Below, piece by piece: positions 7,012-14,917 of a stretch of DNA of 64,000 nucleotides. A model generated the notes under the pieces. It was given only the letters and a program-made list of their open reading frames with translations, was not told where the DNA came from and did not search any database. A program made the position numbers and the translations under genes. The DNA is from Acidiflorens sp963841945 (lineage in GTDB: Bacteria; Acidobacteriota; Terriglobia; Terriglobales; Acidobacteriaceae), in assembly GCA_963841945.1 (NCBI GenBank), contig CAWJFC010000016.1, positions 434,001-498,000 of the forward strand, in the 5' to 3' direction. Numbering within the stretch: the stretch's first letter is position 1; each line of letters starts with the position of its first letter.

Positions 7012-8283
7012 TCACCGGCTGTACTGATTCCGCTTCTTATCCCGATGCCGCTCCATCCCCAATTGAATCAGCCGGTCAATCAGCTCAGGATACAAAACAC
7101 CCGTCGCTCCCCACAGCTTCGGATACATGCTGATCGCCGTAAATCCCGGCATGGTATTGATCTCGTTTACATACAGCTTGCGCGATTTCGGCTCCATCAG
7201 AAAATCCACGCGCGCCAGGCCCGCGCAGTCGACCGCCTGAAACGCCGCGACCGCTAGGGCCTGCACGCGCTTCATCTCCGCCTTCGTCAGCTTCGCCGGA
7301 ATCACCAACTCCGATCCCTCCGCCAGATACTTCGCGTCGTAATCGTAAAATTCTTTGCACGGCACGATCTCGCCCGCCACTGAAGCCTTCGGCTCGTCAT
7401 TTCCCAGCACCGCGCATTCGATCTCGCGCGCCTTGTGCTTCTTCCCGCCCACGCCCTCCTCAATCACAATCTTCCGGTCGAACTTCGCCGCTTCCTCAAT
7501 CGACGGTCCCAGTTCCTTCCGGTCGTGCGCCTTCGAGATTCCCACCGATGACCCCAGATTCGCCGGCTTCACAAATACCGGATACCTCAACTTCGCTTCC
7601 ACCAGCTTCTCGACTTTTCGCGGCGCACCCTCCCAGGTCGACCGCAGCACCGTCACATGCTTCACAATCGGCAGTCGAGCATTCCGAAACAGCGCCTTCA
7701 TCACGTCTTTATCCATGCCCGCGGCCGACCCCAGCACGCCCGCGCCCACATAAGCCATGTCCGCCAGTTCCAGCAATCCCTGGATCGTTCCATCCTCGCC
7801 AAAAGTCCCATGCAGCACCGGAAAAATCACGTCCACATTGATCGCGCGATCCGCCGCCCGTCGCAGTTGTGCCTCCCCGAGATCCGCCCCTTCCAGGTTC
7901 GCGCCGCGCAGCTTGGCCTCCGTCTGAAATGGCGCCATCCCCGTCCCGCGCCGCGCCGGCTCCGGAGGAACCACCACCGACTCGCCCGCCGCCAGCACCG
8001 CCGCCCCCGGAGTAGCTCCCGGATCGCCCGCCCGCAAATGACCCTGTGTAGCCCGTACGCTCTTCTCCGCGTCCGACTCCGCCCCCTGCAAGCCCGCGTC
8101 CCCTTTCAGCAGTCTCTCCGCATGTTCTGCGGTAAGCCACCGCCCGTCTTTCGTGATCCCGATCGGCACCACGTCATATTTCGTCTTGTCGATTGCCTGC
8201 AACACCGACGCCGCCGAAAGCAGCGACACCTCATGCTCGCCGCTCCGTCCGCCAAATAAAATGCCCACCCGAATTTTTGCCAT
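7012..8283 (-). CDS. ddl: D-alanine--D-alanine ligase with an internal insertion
   Basis: An ATP-grasp ligase that joins two D-Ala for peptidoglycan precursors in the cytoplasm. Motifs: LFGGRSGEHEVSL at the N-terminus, PVLHGTFGEDGTIQG, GSAAGMDKD, FVKPANLGSSVGI (ATP-binding) and FLMEPKSRKLYVNEINTMPGFT (Mg/catalytic). At 423 residues it is longer than usual (about 310-370). The excess is an Ala/Gly-rich insertion between DGRWL (about residue 50) and INVDVIFPVLHG (about residue 150), and it contains a three-unit pentapeptide-like stretch GANLEGADLGEAQL. The ATG at 8283 is preferred over an in-frame TTG two codons upstream. Confidence 0.93.
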   Translation of the reverse strand: MAKIRVGILFGGRSGEHEVSLLSAASVLQAIDKTKYDVVPIGITKDGRWLTAEHAERLLKGDAGLQGAESDAEKSVRATQGHLRAGDPGATPGAAVLAAGESVVVPPEPARRGTGMAPFQTEAKLRGANLEGADLGEAQLRRAADRAINVDVIFPVLHGTFGEDGTIQGLLELADMAYVGAGVLGSAAGMDKDVMKALFRNARLPIVKHVTVLRSTWEGAPRKVEKLVEAKLRYPVFVKPANLGSSVGISKAHDRKELGPSIEEAAKFDRKIVIEEGVGGKKHKAREIECAVLGNDEPKASVAGEIVPCKEFYDYDAKYLAEGSELVIPAKLTKAEMKRVQALAVAAFQAVDCAGLARVDFLMEPKSRKLYVNEINTMPGFTAISMYPKLWGATGVLYPELIDRLIQLGMERHRDKKRNQYSR

Positions 8284-8686
8284 AACCAATCAGTCTGGCC
8301 GCGTCAAGCTCCCGGCGTCAATCGCAGGATTGGTACATGCGCCGCGCCAAAGTGAGTCGCAGCCGAGAGCTAGCAGCCCGGAGCGGCTCAAAAACCTAGA
8401 ACTGAGAACTGGGAACTGGGAGCTGAAAGAGAGAACTCTCTTCTACTGTCAACCAGCCGAGGCACTTGCCACGATTTCAGAGAGATGTCTTGACACCGGG
8501 AGCCAATCCGGTGTGAAATTATCCCGCTTCGAAGGCCGGTGCCAGCCCTTAACCCCAAGGGCACTCGACCCAAGAGCGCTCAGCGCAAAATAGACTCAAG
8601 TGGGAGCACAGCCTTCGTGTATCCCGCGTCGGCCCTGTTCCCGTTTCTTAACTTGGAAAATGCTTTGCACATCTCAGGAGTCGCTC
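8284..8686. other. 403-base intergenic region with heptamer repeats
   Basis: It separates ddl (minus) from the Gly/Asn-rich protein (plus). Near 8398-8425 are four heptamer units (GAACTGA, GAACTGG type). A TTGACA near 8491 followed by an A/T-rich TGAAATTATCC is a possible promoter for the downstream gene. I see no RNA gene here. Confidence 0.4.
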
Positions 8687-10486
8687 ATGAATTCTAGTCG
8701 TACAGCAAGAACTCTCCTCGCGGCTTGGTCGGTCGCACTGGCGGTATTTCTCTTCACGGCAATGGCATCCGCAGGCAGCAAGCCCAGCGGCGGCGGCGGT
8801 TCTCATCCCAGCGGAGGCGGATCTCATCCCGCTCCGCAGTCTCATGGCCCGAGTGGCGGCGGCGCCCATCCCGGCGGCCAGAGCCAGAATCGCGGTCCCG
8901 GAGGCGCTCAGGGCCAGAACCGTGGGCCCGGCGGACAAAATGGCATGAATCGCGGTGGCCAGAACGCCGGCAATCGCGGCAACACCGGCCAGAACGGCAT
9001 GAACCGCGGCGGCCAAAATGGCATGAACCGTGGCGGAAGCCAGGCTGGCAATCGCGGCAACACCGGCAACAATAACCGCGGCGGCCAGAACACCGGCAAT
9101 CGCGCCGGACAGAATACCGGCAACCGTGGCGGCCAAAACGCCGGCAACAATCGCGGCGGCCAAAATTCCGGCAACCGTGGCGGCGCCGGCAATCGCGGCA
9201 ACACCGGCGGCAATCGCACCGCCGGCAACCATGCACCAAAAGGCTCGCAGAGCCATGTCACCAAGAGCGGCAACCACGTTCAGACGCGCGCCAACGGCTC
9301 CGTCCGCTCCGTCTCCGGACACGTCAACGGCCACAACGTAACCGTCAATCGTGGCCCTCACGGCGGTCGCCGCGTCGTCTCCGAGCACAACGGACGTCGC
9401 ACCGTCGCCTATGGCCGGCACGGCGGATACAGCCAGCGCGCCTTCTACCGCCACGGCGGTCATGAGTATTACCAGCGCACCTACTGGCGCGGTGGACGCG
9501 CCTATGCCTACGGCTATCGCGGCTATGGCTGGGGTGGCTACAACTATTACGGCTACGCTCCCGCCTATTACTGGGGACCTGCCTACTACGGATGGGCCTA
9601 CAACCCGTGGCCTGCTCCCGTCTATTACGGCTGGGGCTGGGGTGGAGCTCCCTGGTATGGCTACTACGGCGCGTACTGGAATCCCTACCCGGTCTATCCG
9701 AGCGCGGCCTTCTGGCTCACTGATTTCTTCGTAGGAGCCGCCTTGCAGGCAGCCTATGCCGACCAGCAACAAGCGGCCGACGACAACGGCGAACTGATGC
9801 CTCCAACCTTCAACCAAGCCTCCTCTGACGTGGTCGCCGAACTCTCCACCTCCGATCCCCTGGTGGCGGCGAACCTCGCCTCCATGTATCCGCGGGGTGC
9901 CTTACTGCTCGCGGGCGGCACCGCGGCCAGCGGCCAGCCTGCCATGACCAAGGAGATCAAGGACGCGCTCTCCGAGGAAATCAAGAACCAGATCGCTGCC
10001 GAGAAAACCGCGGCCGCGAACAAAGACAGCGCAGGCAACGATAGCGGTCCGCCTCCGGCCCTCGATCCCAACATTCGCTACTTTGTCGTGGCCAATGAAG
10101 AGGATCTGACCGACGCGGACGGCAACGAGTGCACGCTCACCGGCGGCGATGTCGTCTATCGCACCGGCGACACGCCTGACGACGACCACATGGTCGACAC
10201 CCAGGTCAAGGCCAGCCGCAAGGACGAGTGCGCGGTCGGCGCCACCGTTGGCGTATCCACCGACGACCTCATGGATATGTACAACAACATGCGTCAGAAC
10301 ATGTCCGATGGCATGAAGGAGATGGCAGCCAAGAACGGCAAGAACGGTCTGCCCAAAGCTCCCGATACCGCCACCACCGGTGGCGAAGTTCCGCAGCCCA
10401 CGCCCGATTCAAACGTCCAGGACGATTTGAAGCAGGCGCAATCGGATGCGGACGCAGCCGAAGCCGACGCCAAGCAACCGAACTAA
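8687..10486 (+). CDS. Exported Gly/Asn/Arg- and Tyr-rich repeat protein
   Basis: The start at 8687 has CAGGAG six bases upstream and opens a signal peptide (LLAAWSVALAVFLFTAMASA). The mature 599-aa product has four zones: a Gly/Ser/His-rich start, a long low-complexity tract of GQNxGNRG- and GMNRGGQ-like units (to about residue 170), a Tyr/Trp/Gly tract (GYAPAYYWGPAYYGW), and a C-terminal mixed-charge region with Ala-rich helices (KEIKDALSEEIKNQIAAEKTAA) and a compact DPNIRYFVVANEEDL segment. It is probably a surface or matrix protein. The DNA of the repeat tract is itself repetitive and open on several frames, so overlapping frames there are shadows. Confidence 0.75.
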   Translation: MNSSRTARTLLAAWSVALAVFLFTAMASAGSKPSGGGGSHPSGGGSHPAPQSHGPSGGGAHPGGQSQNRGPGGAQGQNRGPGGQNGMNRGGQNAGNRGNTGQNGMNRGGQNGMNRGGSQAGNRGNTGNNNRGGQNTGNRAGQNTGNRGGQNAGNNRGGQNSGNRGGAGNRGNTGGNRTAGNHAPKGSQSHVTKSGNHVQTRANGSVRSVSGHVNGHNVTVNRGPHGGRRVVSEHNGRRTVAYGRHGGYSQRAFYRHGGHEYYQRTYWRGGRAYAYGYRGYGWGGYNYYGYAPAYYWGPAYYGWAYNPWPAPVYYGWGWGGAPWYGYYGAYWNPYPVYPSAAFWLTDFFVGAALQAAYADQQQAADDNGELMPPTFNQASSDVVAELSTSDPLVAANLASMYPRGALLLAGGTAASGQPAMTKEIKDALSEEIKNQIAAEKTAAANKDSAGNDSGPPPALDPNIRYFVVANEEDLTDADGNECTLTGGDVVYRTGDTPDDDHMVDTQVKASRKDECAVGATVGVSTDDLMDMYNNMRQNMSDGMKEMAAKNGKNGLPKAPDTATTGGEVPQPTPDSNVQDDLKQAQSDADAAEADAKQPN

Positions 10487-10540
10487 CCTGAATGCGCGCC
10501 TCGCATAATCGCAGCGGGGCGCGCCGTTCAGCCGCAAGCC

Positions 10541-10655
10541 AGAAATCGGCCGTGGCAAGAAATCGTCATCGGCAAGAACTCAACCGGTGAGCAAGAAATT
10601 AACCGTGGGCAAGAAATCACCGTTGAGCAAGAATTAACCGCCAGCAAGAACCAGG
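10541..10655. repeat. Imperfect tandem repeat with a GCAAGAA core
   Basis: Six units of roughly 15-20 bp, each containing GCAAGAA and most starting CGGTGAG/CGTGGG-like, lie just downstream of the Gly/Asn-rich gene. No gene is present between 10487 and 10951. Confidence 0.75.
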
Positions 10656-10752
10656 GAAGGGCACGATCTTAGTCGTGCCGTCCCACGCATAACCCAGGGA
10701 CTTTAGAGAGCGCGTGAGAACTCGATTCCCAGTCCCGCGGTGACGCAACGAC

Positions 10753-10850
10753 TCCGCTTTCAGCCGCGCAGCGGCGCAAGAATACAGCCCACGGCGTAAG
10801 CCGTGGGTACCAGGTGGGAGATAAACCAGCCCCGGAGGGGCGAAAGAGCA
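10753..10850. repeat. REP-like hairpin cluster
   Basis: Three short inverted repeats follow each other: CCGC-GCA-GCGG (about 10763-10773), CCCACGGC (10788-10795) with GCCGTGGG (10800-10807), and GCCCCGGAGGGGC (10829-10841). The combination resembles a dispersed intergenic repeat I associate with acidobacterial genomes. Confidence 0.6.
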
Positions 10851-10951
10851 AACAGCAAAGACCAGTTCTCATGCGGTCTCTTCAGCCTCTGAGGTCCGCA
10901 ATTCTCGAACGCGCCCAAATGGGCCAAACGCTTCACAGGAGGAATTTGGCA

Positions 10952-11825
10952 ATGCGGTACAAGATTCACATGCCCGTTCTGATCGTCACTTTGATTATCG
11001 TCCTCGCGCCCGCCCTGCTGCCCGCGCAAGTTTCGCTCGCCGACCAGCTCAACGCCCAATACAACCTCGTCAAGATGGGCGAGGACTCCAATGGCGCCGC
11101 CGTCATCGAGGCCGGAACCGTCCTCAAAATCAACAAGGGCGGCGTCCTCAGCGTCCCCTACGGCGACCAGACCAGCGGCATGGCCACCAAGTATCAGGAC
11201 GGCACCGTCCACTCGCCCAACGCCCTCGGCATGAAGGCGCGCGGCAGCCTGCTCGGCCACTTCGGCAAAACTCAAACCACCCAGTTCTTCCAGGTCGGCA
11301 ACAAGGTCTATCCCACCAAGATCCAGGTCAACATGGATAAAGACCAGGTCGTCATGGGCATCGTCTCCTGCGACTCCTGCAACAACATCAGCCCGACCAC
11401 CTTCTACAAAGCCGACGTCGTCTTCCAGTTCTCCAAGGGCAGCCTCGCCAAGATGAGCGCTCCCCAGGTCGAAGACGCCATCGCCGGCCTGCTCGCCATC
11501 GATGACAGCGGCAACGATCAAGGACAACAATGGTGGCAATAATGGCGGCAACGACCAGGGCAACAATAACGGCGGAAATAATGGTGGCAACAACGGCGGA
11601 AACGACCAGGGTGGCGGCAACAACGGTGGCAACAATGGCGGTGGACAGGCCCAGAACCAGCCCGCACCCGAGCCCGTGCAGATCGAAAAGGGCATGACAC
11701 CCGATCAGGTCAAGGCCGCCAATGGCGTCCCCGACAAGATCATCAACCTCGGCCCTAAACAAATCTTCGTCTACAAAGACATCAAAGTCACCTTCATCAA
11801 CGGCAAGGTGGTCGACGTCCAGTAA
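10952..11825 (+). pseudogene. Exported Asn/Gly-linker protein, split by a one-base frameshift
   Basis: The start at 10952 has AGGAGG upstream and gives a signal peptide (MPVLIVTLIIVLAPALLPAQ). Frame one covers the N-terminal domain and stops at 11542 after GNDQGQQWWQ. A second frame, open from before 11523 to 11825, carries the same Asn/Gly linker onward (NNGGNNGGNDQG repeated) and ends in a small domain, MTPDQVKAANGVPDKIINLG then YKDIKVTFINGKVVDVQ. Removing one base (the A at 11524) turns the linker into a continuous GNDQGNNNGGNNGG and joins both halves into about 290 residues. So this is a natural or sequencing frameshift rather than two genes. Function unknown. Confidence 0.75.
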
Positions 11826-11853
11826 GGCGGGCGATAGACCAATCGACTCAAGA

Positions 11854-11933
11854 ATTGTCATCCTGAGCGAAGCGAAGCACCTATGTATTGTGCGGCCAGC
11901 ACACAGGCCCTTTGCATCGCCCGGGATGACAAT
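11854..11933. mobile_element. 80-bp MITE-like element with 10-bp terminal inverted repeats
   Basis: The element begins ATTGTCATCC (11854-11863) and ends with its exact reverse complement GGATGACAAT (11924-11933). The interior includes CTGAGCGAAGCGAAG, a phrase I associate with dispersed intergenic repeats in environmental genomes. It has no coding capacity and sits between convergent genes. Confidence 0.7.
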
Positions 11934-11969
11934 CCCTAACGACTCTCCCTAAGTGCCGCCCAGCTGATC

Positions 11970-12914
11970 TCAAAGTATCTTCTTCCCAAAGGCCGAAAGC
12001 GCCAGCTCCACCGCCAAATCCGCAGTCTGATTGCGCTCATCAATCACCGGATTCACCTCGACAATCTCCATGCTAAGCATGCGCCCGTGATCCGAGATAA
12101 TCTCCATCGCCAGATGCGCCTCGCGATAAGTTGCTCCACCCCACACCGGCGTGCCCACCCCCGGCGCATCCTCCGGATCGATCCAGTCCATATCCAGCGA
12201 AACGTGATACCCCGCCGTACCCCGTCCGGCCATGCGCAGCGCCTCTTCCATCACCGCCCGCATGCCGCGCTCGTCGATGTCGCGCATCGTGAAAACTTCC
12301 ACGCCCGCCTTGCGAATATTTTCCTTTTCGAAATTGTCGACATCGCGAATCCCCACCAGCACGCAATTCTCCGGCGCAATCTTCGGCGTGAAGTCGTAAA
12401 TCTTGCCCAGCTCAAACGGAGGCAGTCCCATAATCGAAGCCAGCGGCATGCCATGCACGTTCCCGCTCGGTGAAGATTCCGGCGTGTTCATATCGGTATG
12501 CGCATCGATCCAAAGCAACCCAATCTTCTGCCCTTGCCGCCGGTAAAATTCCGCGACGCCCGATACCGTCCCCGCCGCCACCGAATGGTCCCCGCCCAAA
12601 ACCAGCGGAACCTTCCCCGCCTCCAGCGTCTTCAGAACAAGGTCCGCGCTCTTCACGCAGGTTGCGGTAATTTCCTTAAGATATTTTGCGCTGGCCGCGC
12701 CTTCTTTTTTCTGCTCCGGAATTGCGACCGCAATATTGCCCGCGTCCTCGACCACATGTCCGATCGCCTCCAGCCGAGCCTCCAGCCCAGCCACGCGCAC
12801 CGCCGACGGACCCATATCCACGCCACGGCGCGACTGTCCAAGGTCAAGCGGAACGCCAATAACCCGAATCTGTCGCGGATTGATGCTGCTGAACGTAGTT
12901 GTGCGCAGAGGCAT
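11970..12914 (-). CDS. rocF: Arginase
   Basis: It hydrolyses L-arginine to ornithine and urea in the cytoplasm. The binuclear manganese motifs are all present: GGDHSVAAGT, DAHTDMN (DAHxD) and SLDMDWIDP (SxDxDxxDP), followed by WGGATYREAHLAME with the conserved Glu of SMEIVEVNP. From the ATG at 12914 the product is 314 residues, normal for the family; the frame continues upstream to 13109 but that part does not look like arginase. It is divergent from the diadenylate cyclase-domain gene. It could in principle be agmatinase, but the overall match (IGVPLDLGQSRRGVDMGPSAVR) is arginase. Confidence 0.93.
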   Translation of the reverse strand: MPLRTTTFSSINPRQIRVIGVPLDLGQSRRGVDMGPSAVRVAGLEARLEAIGHVVEDAGNIAVAIPEQKKEGAASAKYLKEITATCVKSADLVLKTLEAGKVPLVLGGDHSVAAGTVSGVAEFYRRQGQKIGLLWIDAHTDMNTPESSPSGNVHGMPLASIMGLPPFELGKIYDFTPKIAPENCVLVGIRDVDNFEKENIRKAGVEVFTMRDIDERGMRAVMEEALRMAGRGTAGYHVSLDMDWIDPEDAPGVGTPVWGGATYREAHLAMEIISDHGRMLSMEIVEVNPVIDERNQTADLAVELALSAFGKKIL

Positions 12915-13153
12915 ATTCAGTTTTTCAGTTCCCAGAACCCGAGTCTTTGCAGGATTGGACAGCTCCAACTCCCGCACTTTAATGTAGCTGCGCTCAGCGC
13001 AACCCGCAACCTCCGCGCGTGGAATCCTCGACTGGTTGCACAGCAGTTCGGAGAGGGTGCCGGAAAACAGCGCCTGAATCTTCTCGGCCATCCCTTCATC
13101 CAAAACCACGTACGCAAGTAGGCGCCGTCTCTTCGAAAAGATGGATCCGATGG

Positions 13154-13741
13154 ATGTTTGAAAGCATTCTCTGCCAAGTCACGGAATATGACCCCGACGT
13201 TCTCGAGTCCCTGATCGGCCTCGCCGTCGAAATCGCTCGTGAAGGTCGCGAGGGCCGACGCATAGGCACGCTCTTTACCCTTGGGGATGAAAATGCCGTT
13301 CTCGCAAGATCTAGACCATTGATCTTGGATCCGTTGTCGGGGCATCCCGAGTCATCGCTCCAGATCTCCAATCCCAATCTCCGCGGAACGATCAAAGAAC
13401 TGGCGCAACTGGACGGCGCTTTTGTAGTAAGCCGCAAAGGGATTTTCCTTTCCGCATGCCGCTACCTCGATGCTGTGACCACCCAGGTGGACGTACCGCT
13501 GGGACTCGGCAGCCGTCACATTGCGGCCGCCAACATGAGCGCTGTTACCAGTGCGGTGGGTGTTGTGGTTTCCGAAAGCTCTGTCGTGCGGCTTTTCTGT
13601 CATGGACAGCTGGTTGGCGAAATCATCCCCGAGGTCTGGATGATGGAGCATGCCCGGCTGGTGGGTACCATTAAGAGGGAGCAGGTCGGAGAACTGACGA
13701 TTCTGACACCAGGCCTGCGGCAAACTCCGATCTCGAAGTGA
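13154..13741 (+). CDS. Diadenylate cyclase (DisA_N/DAC) domain protein
   Basis: A 195-residue protein whose C-terminal ~120 residues carry the DAC hallmarks: LAQLDGAFVVS (DGA motif) and LGSRHIAAANMSAVTSAVGVVVSE (the RHR-type motif, here RHI). DAC domains make cyclic di-AMP from two ATP. The N-terminal ~75 residues (REGRRIGTLFTLGDENAVL, SRPLILDPLSGHP) resemble the extension found in stand-alone bacterial DAC proteins. Two upstream ATGs at 13141 and 13150 are in other frames. No transmembrane segment is visible, so it is probably soluble. c-di-AMP controls K+ transport in many bacteria, and a complete kdp locus lies in this window. Confidence 0.8.
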   Translation: MFESILCQVTEYDPDVLESLIGLAVEIAREGREGRRIGTLFTLGDENAVLARSRPLILDPLSGHPESSLQISNPNLRGTIKELAQLDGAFVVSRKGIFLSACRYLDAVTTQVDVPLGLGSRHIAAANMSAVTSAVGVVVSESSVVRLFCHGQLVGEIIPEVWMMEHARLVGTIKREQVGELTILTPGLRQTPISK

Positions 13742-13749
13742 CCCTGAAT

Positions 13750-14436
13750 TTACGAAACTGAGTGCGGGGTGCTTGGTGCCCCAGGTTCGCGCGCGTTCTT
13801 TGCGCGATAACCTGGGGTCTCAGTAGCTGGGGTCTCAGTACCCGGAGCACTCAAAAACTTCCGAGGCGGTCCGCCTTGCGCCTCAGTCTCTCGATCTCGC
13901 GCCGTCAATTCCGATTCGATTTCGACCACGCCAACCTCCCTCAACGCGTAGTGTCGAAAGCTGCTCCACTTCCACTCCGCCGGATCGCTCACCAATCCCC
14001 GCTTTACCGGATTGCGATGCAAGTATCGCAACTTGATCGAAAACTCGCTTGCGTCCCGCACATTGCGATCGTAATAGCACTTCTCCCAGAACGATCCCGA
14101 CTCAAGCGTGCGATGGCGCCCCAGGCTCGCATCCGTTTTGTGGGCGCTAACCTTGGAGACCCCGCTCCGCACCCGCTTCGCAAACGAAAGCTTCAAATAA
14201 TGGATCGCATCCGCCAGCGTGCCCTGTTCCGGTTCACTCAACAGCAAATGGACATGCTCTGGCATCACAACATATCCATACACGCATATCGAAAACAGGC
14301 CACGCATGTCTTCAAGAGTCTGAACAAAGAGATCGTAGATGTCAGGAGTGCGAAACTTCCGCTGCCTGCGGTAGCAACTGAACGTGACAAAATGGGAGCG
14401 CCGCGTCTGCTGGAAGCGTCTGAGTCCGCTCGGAAT
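13750..14436 (-). pseudogene. REP-associated tyrosine transposase (RAYT), start codon lost
   Basis: This is a Y1/HUH single-strand transposase of the kind that mobilises REP hairpins. The HUH motif lies in YGYVVMPEHVHLLL and the catalytic Tyr region in FWEKCYYDRNV with LRYLHRNPVKRGLV. The first ATG in frame (14307) would delete the first beta strand. Upstream, in the same frame, the normal N-terminus is readable: PSGLRRFQQT then HFVTFSCYRRQRKF, beginning with ATT (14434-14436) where relatives have ATG, four codons after an in-frame TAA. Either it starts at ATT or it is inactive. Its last ~25 residues are encoded by a REP hairpin, so the C-terminus has read into the repeat. Confidence 0.8.
13779..13817. 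repeat. REP hairpin, copy 1
   Basis: CCCCAGGTT (13779-13787) pairs with AACCTGGGG (13809-13817). Inside, CGCGC and GCGCG pair around the loop GTTCTTT. It lies at the 3' end of the RAYT gene and within its reading frame. Confidence 0.85.
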
Positions 14437-14917
14437 GGCGAGAGCTTACCGCACCCAGCCCCCGATGTCTGTGATCCTCACCACGCCCTGGGAACGGACA
14501 ACGGTGGAAGCAACAAAAGATGACAACAGAAGACGTAATAGAAAAGAAGTCATAGAAGAAAACCGAAAAACCACACAACAAGCCAGAGAGATGAGGTGAC
14601 AGAAGAAGTAAGCGAATAAGGTGAGAGAAGAGCGTGACAGAAGGTGAGACAAGCTTGGTGCCCCAGGTTCGCGTCCGTTCTTTGGACGCTAACCTGGGTG
14701 ACATGGCATGAAGTCCCCGTGCGACTTCCAATCGACAAAATCCCGTGAACATCTTGCCTGTGCCATATTTCAGAGCTGTTGGAATCTTGGACCATGCCTC
14801 TCGCTGATCCACGCAAGGGAGAATCAATAGGTTTTTCCTCCACCGCAGCATCAATCCCGGGACTTTCAGATCCGGTCGACCGCATCCGGAGCAACCCTCG
14901 AAGCACTCCGGCCATGC
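14437..14917. other. Purine-rich gene-free stretch downstream of the RAYT start
   Basis: From about 14505 to 14655 the plus strand is strongly A/G-rich with recurring GACAGAAG, GAGAAGAG and GGTGAGA words. It leads into the second REP hairpin at 14661. Short frames here have no coding character, and I see no RNA gene. Confidence 0.4.
14661..14698. repeat. REP hairpin, copy 2
   Basis: CCCAGGTT (14662-14669) pairs with AACCTGGG (14691-14698), and CGTCC pairs with GGACG around GTTCTTT. It has the same orientation and the same GCTTGGTG lead-in as copy 1, so the two copies flank the RAYT as direct repeats. Confidence 0.85.

Noticed and set aside
8648..9817. 389-codon minus-strand frame with Ala/Val repeats
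   Set aside because: Mirror of the Gly/Asn repeat tract; the plus strand has the ribosome site and signal peptide.
11510..11545. Programmed frameshifting
   Set aside because: The needed shift is +1 and the site has no slippery codon, rare stop context or stimulatory structure; a one-base indel in a repeat is simpler.
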